NCBI GenBank assembly: GCA_029262455.1
Contig: JAJCZJ010000022.1
Span: 62,001-126,000 of the forward strand
Direction: 5' to 3'
Source of the DNA: Deltaproteobacteria bacterium
Lineage (GTDB): Bacteria; Desulfobacterota; Binatia; HRBIN30; CADEER01
DNA: 64,000 nt
Below, one piece after another: positions 53,911 through 61,158 of the stretch. The number at the start of each line of letters is the position of its first letter. Within the stretch, counting starts at the first letter, position 1. Both the position numbers and the translations under genes were made by a program. The notes under the pieces are model-generated. The model saw only the letters and a list, made by a program, of their open reading frames with translations, searched no databases and was not told the origin of the DNA.

Positions 53911-54131
53911 TTGGCTCCCGCGGCGAGTTGCCGCTCGGCCGGTGCCACCCCGTTGAAGGTTTCGCCCTTGGGGCCCGTGCGTTTGCCGCCGTGACGATCG
54001 ATGGTCTTCAGGGTGTCCGGATTGACCCAAGAGACCCCGAATACACAAGGTTTGGCCTGGGCGTCGTCGTCGATGTTCTCGTAGCTCGGATACCCTGCCC
54101 GGGAAAAGTTGGACACCATTCGTTTCGCCAT
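53898..54131 (-). CDS. Small hypothetical protein upstream of pgeF
   Basis: The 77-residue protein MAKRMVSNFSRAGYPSYENI continues through DAQAKPCVFGVSWVNPDTL and ends KSRK. Composition is balanced and hydrophilic. It has no motif I know. It overlaps the proposed pgeF start by about 13 bases, so translation of pgeF may depend on it. It is divergent from ileS. Confidence 0.6.
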   Translation of the reverse strand: MAKRMVSNFSRAGYPSYENIDDDAQAKPCVFGVSWVNPDTLKTIDRHGGKRTGPKGETFNGVAPAERQLAAGAKSRK

Positions 54132-54305
54132 CCCCTCAACCTATTGCAAAGATGTGCGGTTGCCAACGTCCCCGCTCGTCCACGCCCGGCGATTCGCGAC
54201 GAATTGAAGTGGGGATATCGGGCTGCTAGCTTCGGGGAATTGCACGCCTTCCGCCTTGGCTGCGCCGTTCCGGGCGCCCCGGATGCGGTGCCTCGAGAAG
54301 AGACC

Positions 54306-57107
54306 ATGGAATATAAGCAGACACTGAATCTCCCGACGACAGATTTTCCGATGCGTGCCGATTTGGCGAAGCGCGAGCCGGGGGTCGTCGACCGCTGGCG
54401 CGACGAGAAGCTGTACGAGCGTTTGCTCGAGCAGAATCGCGGCAACGATTCCTACGTTCTGCACGATGGTCCGCCATACGCCAACGGTGACGTTCACCTT
54501 GGCACCGCGCTCAACAAGATTGTCAAGGATGTCATCGTCAAGCGCCAACTGATGCTGGGCGCTTATGCACCCTACGTTCCCGGGTGGGATTGTCACGGCA
54601 TGCCAATTGAGCACCAGGTGCTGCGTAAACTCGGCAAAAAGGCACGCACCATGGAACAGCTGGAGATCAGGCAGCAGTGCCGTGAGTTTGCGGATAAGTA
54701 TTTCAGGATCCAGCGCGATCAGTTCCGTCGGCTGGGTGTTCTCGGAGACTGGGACAATCCGTATTTGACGATGTCTCCGGAGTACGAAGCGGGGATCATT
54801 CGTACGTTTCGTAAGCTCGTCGAAGGAGGCTACATCTACCGTGGCTTGCGGCCGGTACAGTGGTGCCCGACCTGCGGCACGGCGCTTGCCGAAGCTGAGG
54901 TTGAATACGCCGACCACGAGTCGCCGTCGATCTATGTCCGCTTCCGCTTCACGGGGGGCGCCTCACAGGCCGCCGCGTTGGCAAAGGACCCGACCGACGG
55001 TGCTGCGCTCTCGGCCGCGGCCGAGAGCCTTTCGGCGGTGATCTGGACGACGACGCCGTGGACGTTGCCGGCCAACCTCGCGGTTTGTGTGAATCCGCAT
55101 CTCGACTATGTGGCTGTGCAGGTTGGATCCGAAACCATGATCTTGGCGGACCGACTGGTCGAACCGGTGCTCGACGCGATTGGTGTCGATGCTGGCGATG
55201 TCCGCAAGATCCCAGTCGATCTGACCTCCCTGGACGGAGCGGATGTTCTACAGCATCCGTTTGTCGACCGGACCTCGAAGTTGATCTTCGGCAGCCATGT
55301 GACTGCCGATGTTGGGACCGGCTGTGTCCACACCGCTCCTGGACACGGGTATGACGACTTCCAGGTCTGTCAGAACTACGATATCGACGTCTTGACGCCG
55401 GTCGATGCTCACGGTCGGTTCACGGAAGACGGCGGGGTCTACCAGGGCCGGAAGGTCTTTGAGACAAACGCTGACATCGTCGAGGACTTGCGGTCGAGGG
55501 GTGCGCTGGTGCATGCGCAAACCCTGTCGCACCAATACCCACATTGCTGGCGCTGTAAGAAGGCGCTGATCTATCGCGCCACCGAGCAATGGTTTCTGCG
55601 AGTCGACCACGCCGAGCTCCGCGAGGCGTCTCTGCGCGAGATCGACAAGACGCGTTGGGTACCCGCGTGGGGCCGTGACCGGATTTACAACATGATGGAA
55701 ACGCGCCCCGATTGGTGCTTGTCGCGCCAGCGTGCTTGGGGTGTGCCGATCCCGGCCTTTCGTTGCGATCAGTGCGGGGAGCATCACGCCGATGCCGACG
55801 TGATCAAACGCATCGAGACGATCTTCGCCGAACACGGGTCAGACGTTTGGTACTCGATGCCGGCGTCCGAGCTTTTACCGGAAGGTTTTCGTTGTGGCTG
55901 TGGCGGAAACTCCTTTACTCCGGACGAGAATATTCTCGACGTTTGGTTCGATTCGGGTTGTTCGCATGCTTCAGTCCTCGAGCCGCGCGGGCTGGGTGTT
56001 CCAGCGGACCTCTACGTCGAGGCCGTCGATCAGCATCGAGGGTGGTTTCAGGTTTCGTTGATCACCTCGGTGGGGACTCGCAACGAGGCGCCCTACCGTG
56101 GCGTCCTGACGCATGGTCTTATCCTCGACGCGGGCAAGAAGAAGATGTCGAAGTCGCTCGGCAATGTGATCGCGCCGGACGAAATCGTGTCGAAGTATGG
56201 CGCCGACGTCCTGCGCTTGCTTTTCTCGTCGGTGGACTTCACGAACGACACGGCGTTTTCACAGGACCTCATCAAACCACTGCTCGAGACGTATCGTCGG
56301 ATTCGCAACACCTGTCGTTTCCTGCTCGGCAACATCGAGGGCTTTGACCCATCCAAGGACCAGGTTCCCGATGATCAGTTGGCGGAAATGGATCGGTGGA
56401 TCCTCCAGCGTGGTCACGAGCTCGCGAAGCGATGTGAGACGGCGTACGACGCCTTTGCGTTTCACCACGTCGTTCAGGGAGTCGTGACATTCTGCGCCGT
56501 CGACCTGAGCTCGTTGTACCTCGACATCGCGAAGGATCGCTTGTACTGCTCGGCAGCCTCCAGTCCGGACCGACGGGCGGCGCAGACGGTCTGCTGGAAA
56601 CTCGCCGACATCTTGTGCCGAGTGATCGCGCCGATCTTGTCGTTCACGGCGGATGAGATCTGGGCTTACCTACCGGGGACGGATGGTTCGACCGTGTTCG
56701 AAGCGGGCATGCCGACTCTGGGCGAAGATCCAGCCTCCGGGGATCTGATGAAAACCTGGGAAGGTCTGTTGGGTGCCAGGGGAACGGTGATGAAAGCGCT
56801 GGAAGACGCTCGCAAGCAGGGCGCGATAGGGCATCCGCTGGACGCTCGGGTGGTGATTGATGCGGGTCCGGACGTTTTCTCGATGTTGAAGCAGCGCGAG
56901 TCCGAAATGCCGGCGTTCTTCATCGTTTCGCAGGTCGAGTTGCGTGAGCAGTCCACAAACGGGCCCTTAGGGGTGGTGGTGGAAAGTGCGCGAGGCGGCA
57001 AGTGCAGTCGCTGTTGGAACTTCGCCGAGACCGTCGGAGACGACTCTGATCACGAAGAGTTGTGCGAGCGTTGCGTTGGCGTGATGCATGCCAACGCGGC
57101 GGCGTGA
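54306..57107 (+). CDS. ileS: Isoleucine-tRNA ligase
   Basis: IleRS charges tRNA-Ile. The 933-residue class I enzyme has the HIGH-type motif HLGT (His64, after GPPYANGDV), an editing domain with TTPWTLPANLAV, the KMSKS loop KKKMSKSLGN near 613, and a C-terminal zinc finger C-x2-C...C-x2-C (CSRCWNF and CERC). The ATG at 54306 matches the family N-terminus (YKQTLNLPTTDFPMRADL). lspA follows 11 bases later, a common pair. Confidence 0.96.
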   Translation: MEYKQTLNLPTTDFPMRADLAKREPGVVDRWRDEKLYERLLEQNRGNDSYVLHDGPPYANGDVHLGTALNKIVKDVIVKRQLMLGAYAPYVPGWDCHGMPIEHQVLRKLGKKARTMEQLEIRQQCREFADKYFRIQRDQFRRLGVLGDWDNPYLTMSPEYEAGIIRTFRKLVEGGYIYRGLRPVQWCPTCGTALAEAEVEYADHESPSIYVRFRFTGGASQAAALAKDPTDGAALSAAAESLSAVIWTTTPWTLPANLAVCVNPHLDYVAVQVGSETMILADRLVEPVLDAIGVDAGDVRKIPVDLTSLDGADVLQHPFVDRTSKLIFGSHVTADVGTGCVHTAPGHGYDDFQVCQNYDIDVLTPVDAHGRFTEDGGVYQGRKVFETNADIVEDLRSRGALVHAQTLSHQYPHCWRCKKALIYRATEQWFLRVDHAELREASLREIDKTRWVPAWGRDRIYNMMETRPDWCLSRQRAWGVPIPAFRCDQCGEHHADADVIKRIETIFAEHGSDVWYSMPASELLPEGFRCGCGGNSFTPDENILDVWFDSGCSHASVLEPRGLGVPADLYVEAVDQHRGWFQVSLITSVGTRNEAPYRGVLTHGLILDAGKKKMSKSLGNVIAPDEIVSKYGADVLRLLFSSVDFTNDTAFSQDLIKPLLETYRRIRNTCRFLLGNIEGFDPSKDQVPDDQLAEMDRWILQRGHELAKRCETAYDAFAFHHVVQGVVTFCAVDLSSLYLDIAKDRLYCSAASSPDRRAAQTVCWKLADILCRVIAPILSFTADEIWAYLPGTDGSTVFEAGMPTLGEDPASGDLMKTWEGLLGARGTVMKALEDARKQGAIGHPLDARVVIDAGPDVFSMLKQRESEMPAFFIVSQVELREQSTNGPLGVVVESARGGKCSRCWNFAETVGDDSDHEELCERCVGVMHANAAA

Positions 57108-57118
57108 GCGAGGCGGAG

Positions 57119-57610
57119 ATGAAAAAGTGGCCGCTTGCCGCGTCCGTTTCTTTGCTCGTATTGGTTGCAGATCAACTTACGAAGCTCTGGATTCGCGACA
57201 GTGTACCCCTGTACGAATCTTTTTCGATCGTACCGTCTCTTTTTAACATCACCCACGTACGCAACTCTGGCGGAGCTTTTAGCTTCTTGGCCGGTTGGGA
57301 CGAATCCTTTCGGATTCCGTTTTTCTTGGGGATGACGGTGTTAGCTATCGGGGCGCTGCTCTATCTCTTGACGGAGCTGCGCGACAGCCAGAAGGTATTG
57401 ATCTGTGCGGTTGCTGGGGTATTGGGCGGGGCGCTGGGCAATGCGATCGATCGAGCCACCTTGGGCGAAGTCGTCGACTTTCTCGATGTGTACTGGGGCC
57501 ACTATCACTGGCCGGCCTTCAATGTTGCAGATTCCTTTATCACCGTCGGCGCTGTAACACTGATGGTACACTCGCTGTTCTTTGCAGAGGATTCGGCCCC
57601 GGCTGAGTGA
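57119..57610 (+). CDS. lspA: Signal peptidase II
   Basis: LspA removes signal peptides from prolipoproteins in the inner membrane. The 163-residue protein has four hydrophobic helices and both aspartate motifs: GNAIDRATLGEVVDFLD and FNVADSFITVG, plus the conserved NSGGAFSFL. The ATG (MKKWPLAA) is chosen; a GTG 15 bases upstream overlapping the ileS stop is an alternative. Confidence 0.95.
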   Translation: MKKWPLAASVSLLVLVADQLTKLWIRDSVPLYESFSIVPSLFNITHVRNSGGAFSFLAGWDESFRIPFFLGMTVLAIGALLYLLTELRDSQKVLICAVAGVLGGALGNAIDRATLGEVVDFLDVYWGHYHWPAFNVADSFITVGAVTLMVHSLFFAEDSAPAE

Positions 57611-57706
57611 CTGCATCGAACGATTCCCTCGGCAGGCGAAGCTCCCGCCCAGCCGCAGTGGTTTGCTGAAATGCGGCTCGGCGGTAGCTCCGTCCTTCCG
57701 GGAGGA

Positions 57707-60700
57707 CTAGCTTTCCGGACAACCTTGCAGTGCCATCTTTACTGCAAGTACGAGTTCCGCAACGCTAACTCGATTGTCACTGTCTCGGTCGAGTGCGGCG
57801 CAGCGGGCGACGTTGCCGCTGAGGGCGATATCAACACCGGTGACCAGCTCGTCGATCGAAACGTCGAAGGCGCCGTCGCAGTCTCCGGGGCACAGCCAGT
57901 CTTGTGGTGCTAGTGACTCGAGGGCGAAGGTCAGAGCACCGCTGTCGCTGATGGGCATGAATACGGCTGCGGGGCTGTCGACATCTTTTGCAGTCGCAGC
58001 GATGGTGATCGGACCGGGGATGGCGCCGAGCTGAACGGAAGCCGCGGCGCGACCGTTCGCCGCGGTCAGAATCGGTTGTTCGGTGGCGATATTTGCGTCG
58101 CCGGCGATCACGCTGAAAAGAACTTCGATCCCCGCGAGCGGAGCATTGGCGAGGTTCCGCACCTCAACGACGAGCGGTGCGGGAAGCGTCGTTCCTGTCA
58201 TCCCCGTTTGGCCAGCTCCACCAACGATCGTCACGTTTCCTTCAATGTCCGGTGCAAGCGTGAGAAAGGGAGAGTAGTCGACGCAGTCGGTGACTTGCCC
58301 GCCAGTGCCGGTCGGATTGAAAAGGCCTCCGGAGTTGCGGTCGTCGGAGTTGTCGAATGGGCCGCTGTCGGAGCCGAAGTAGTTGTTGGTCGCGTCGATG
58401 AACTGGTTGTCGTTGAGGCCAAAGAGCGCGGCGGGGCTGGAGCAGCTCTCATGGTTGATTGCATTGAGACTGTTCGCGAAGATCGAGTTGAAGTTGAGCG
58501 TTGGGTTGGAGATATCGCGAATGCGAATCCCATGCTGGGCGTTGTTGAAGATTGCGGAGCCGGTGACACTGCCGCGCGAGTCGTTCTGAAAAAGGATTCC
58601 CGATTGAAGGCTTCCGAAAATCGTTACGTCGGACACATCGGCCTCGGCATTGTCGAAGAGAATGGTCGCGCCGCCGAGTCCGCCGAACTCGAATACGCAA
58701 TTCTCCAGGACGGAAGCTTGCTCCGCGGCCTGATTGCGGATGATCAGCTGCCTCCATCGAGTGTTCAGCTCAGGACGGGTCGCCGTGAAAATAATGCGGC
58801 GATCGGGATCGCCGACCGCGACCAGTCGGCCGTTGGCGGTGATGGTCGTATTGCTGTCGTTCAGAATTGCGACGCCGGGATCGATGAAGACAGTAACTCC
58901 TGCGAGAATGGTCATGGAGAGCGCTCGATATGCCGTCGGAATCGATCGAATCGTGCCGCCTGTGTCGATGTTGAAGGGCAACCGGACGGTATTGTCGTGG
59001 ACCGGACCGTCGAAGGAATTGGTCTCAAAACTTGCAGGGAATGCATTGAAGAGCCCGCTCGCGTTTTGAAACTGAACGGCGTGATTGGTGGAGGTGAAGG
59101 TGTTGCCTCCGGCGATGGTATTAGACGAGCCGTCGTTGATCTGGATTGCGATGTTGTACCCTTCGAAGGTATTGGCGTCGATCGTCGGACCGGCGGACGG
59201 ACCGACGGTGATTGCGACTTGGGTGCGGCCGTTGGTTCCCGTGAATAGGTTGTTCCGTATGGTCGGTGAGGCACCTGCGATCGACATGCGGGCACCGATG
59301 AACATGCTATTCTCGATGACGCCGGCGGCGCCGGCGCGGAAGTCCAGGAGGGTCTGGCGGAAAACGCTTCCGTCCGTCCGCAACGTTGCGCCGCTGTTGA
59401 TCAAGGTGGTGAAGGGCGAATTGATCTCGACTCCTGGGGCGATGGTGAGGTCGGCTCCGTTGTTGAGGCTCAGGGTGGTTTCGAGACCAAACACTCCGAT
59501 TCCATTGACCGGTGCGATCGTCCCGGTCTGGATCACGCTGACGTTCACCAATTGCAGAGGCAAGTCGTCGTCGCAGACGAAATCGTTGTCGCTGACGATG
59601 ACGTCCGTCCCGTCCAGGAAGGCAGCGGGTCCGAGCGCCAACGGGACATCTGAATTGGTGGAGCAGATCGTGTTGTTTCGGAATGTCGTGGTGCTGTTCT
59701 CGTTGGATCGGAGCTCGAAGCCGATGTCGATGTTGCCCGGATCGTTATTGAGGGTGTTTGCCGTAATCGTGGGAGCACTCGCATTGTCGACGCGAAACGC
59801 TCGAGAGATTCCCACGGCAGGTCCTGGATTGAGGGTGTTGCCGCTGGCCGATCCGCCGGAGTTGTTCTGGTAGAAAACGCCGGTACCCTCATAGGTGATC
59901 GTGTTATTGGAGATCGTCGGTGCGCCGAACTGACGAACGACGATGCCGGTGCTACCGCCGCTAGTCGCTGTAATCGTGTTGTTTGTGATCGTCGGGGTGG
60001 CTGGATTCAACGCCTGGGCACCACCGATCCGTATCGGTTGACTAACGGCTGTGATCGTCGAGTTCTGCACGGTACCGCTGCCGCCGTCGAAGTAGTCGAG
60101 GTTCCCGTTGAGTGTCAGTCCGTCGGCGTTTAGCACTCCGTTGACTTGGAAGGACCGGTTACCAGTCAGAGTGATTCCGGTTGCGATTGTCGTGGTCCCG
60201 CTCGCGGCGGCCGATAGATTCCCGGGCATGAAGAAGGAAGTGAAGCCGTCGATCGGTTCGATCGTCGCATCCTGCGGCAACGACCCAGCATCGATCTGCA
60301 CTCCCGCCCCGTCCTCACAGGTAAGAGTGTTGCCCTGAACGGTGGCTTGGGAATTGCCAAACAGTTCCCGGCCGAACCGGATCGGCACGTCCGCGCCGGT
60401 TGCGCAAATGTCGTTGTTGGTGATTTGGGCGGTGCTGGATGCGGCGAGGAGGCGTGTGTCGAGCGGAAAATCCGAACGCAACGGGTCGTCTTCCGCAGTG
60501 TTGTCGTTGAATACGACCGATGTGCGCTCCGTGATATGGAAGGCGACGCGGCTTTGGCCTTGTCCGGATTGAAAATCTACAGTGTTGCCGGTCGCGCTTC
60601 CGCCCGAGTCTCCGCGAAAGCGTATGCCGAAGCCGTTGGTGCTGATCGTGTTCCCCTGAATGGTTGGCGTCGCGGCCTCGAAAACGTCAAAGATCGGACT

Positions 60701-61117
60701 CTGCGTCGATTGGATCGTGTTGTTCAAGATCTGGGGAGTGGCAGGATCGTCCACCGTGTTGCCGCGGATATCGAAGGTACCGACAACCTCGCATCCGGAC
60801 ACAGTTCCGGTGCTGCCGGCGAAGTATTCAAAGTTCACGTTGGTGAACGTCGCGTTCGTAGCGTTCACGGTTCCGCTGACCCGAAGGGTCCGGATCCCGA
60901 TGCTTGCCTCGACGATCGCGCCGGCTTCGACGGTGAGGGTTTCGCCGACTGGGACCGTGCAGATCGGAGTGGTAATGCGATGCGGGTTGCCGGCAGCGGC
61001 GAACGTCCCGCTGCACGTCGTTGCGTGGTCGGTTTGCGCTACAGCCTGTCCGCTGATGAGCGTAGCCAACCCCCACAAGGTTGCGAGGGCAAAGTGTCGT
61101 GCCTTTGAAACCACCAT
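57707..61117 (-). CDS. Secreted right-handed beta-helix protein with dockerin-like C-terminus
   Basis: The 1136-residue product has a signal peptide (ARHFALATLWGLATLISGQA, ending VAQ). Many parallel beta-helix turns follow, recognisable by repeated Ile-x-x-Asn-x-(I/F)-x blocks such as PTITNNTITATSGGSTGI, TISNNTITYEG, SPTIRNNLFTG and ANTFEGYNIAI. A bacterial Ig-like domain (PLVVEVRNLANAPLAGIEVL) and a C-terminal calcium pair (CDGAFDVSIDELVTGVDIAL and DRDSDNRVSVAELVLAVKMA) close it. The start has GAGGAG upstream. It probably lies at the cell surface as an adhesin or carbohydrate-binding or degrading protein; no catalytic residues are assignable. It follows the Rhs gene by 41 bases. Confidence 0.85.
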   Translation of the reverse strand: MVVSKARHFALATLWGLATLISGQAVAQTDHATTCSGTFAAAGNPHRITTPICTVPVGETLTVEAGAIVEASIGIRTLRVSGTVNATNATFTNVNFEYFAGSTGTVSGCEVVGTFDIRGNTVDDPATPQILNNTIQSTQSPIFDVFEAATPTIQGNTISTNGFGIRFRGDSGGSATGNTVDFQSGQGQSRVAFHITERTSVVFNDNTAEDDPLRSDFPLDTRLLAASSTAQITNNDICATGADVPIRFGRELFGNSQATVQGNTLTCEDGAGVQIDAGSLPQDATIEPIDGFTSFFMPGNLSAAASGTTTIATGITLTGNRSFQVNGVLNADGLTLNGNLDYFDGGSGTVQNSTITAVSQPIRIGGAQALNPATPTITNNTITATSGGSTGIVVRQFGAPTISNNTITYEGTGVFYQNNSGGSASGNTLNPGPAVGISRAFRVDNASAPTITANTLNNDPGNIDIGFELRSNENSTTTFRNNTICSTNSDVPLALGPAAFLDGTDVIVSDNDFVCDDDLPLQLVNVSVIQTGTIAPVNGIGVFGLETTLSLNNGADLTIAPGVEINSPFTTLINSGATLRTDGSVFRQTLLDFRAGAAGVIENSMFIGARMSIAGASPTIRNNLFTGTNGRTQVAITVGPSAGPTIDANTFEGYNIAIQINDGSSNTIAGGNTFTSTNHAVQFQNASGLFNAFPASFETNSFDGPVHDNTVRLPFNIDTGGTIRSIPTAYRALSMTILAGVTVFIDPGVAILNDSNTTITANGRLVAVGDPDRRIIFTATRPELNTRWRQLIIRNQAAEQASVLENCVFEFGGLGGATILFDNAEADVSDVTIFGSLQSGILFQNDSRGSVTGSAIFNNAQHGIRIRDISNPTLNFNSIFANSLNAINHESCSSPAALFGLNDNQFIDATNNYFGSDSGPFDNSDDRNSGGLFNPTGTGGQVTDCVDYSPFLTLAPDIEGNVTIVGGAGQTGMTGTTLPAPLVVEVRNLANAPLAGIEVLFSVIAGDANIATEQPILTAANGRAAASVQLGAIPGPITIAATAKDVDSPAAVFMPISDSGALTFALESLAPQDWLCPGDCDGAFDVSIDELVTGVDIALSGNVARCAALDRDSDNRVSVAELVLAVKMALQGCPES

Positions 61118-61158
61118 GGTCGAATCTCCTCGTTGGAGTAGAGTCATCGTTGTTGCAC

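Noticed and set aside
58076-59248. 390-codon plus-strand ORF opposite the beta-helix gene
   Set aside because: Mirror of repeat-rich coding sequence on minus; Val/Gly/Asp-biased with no motif.
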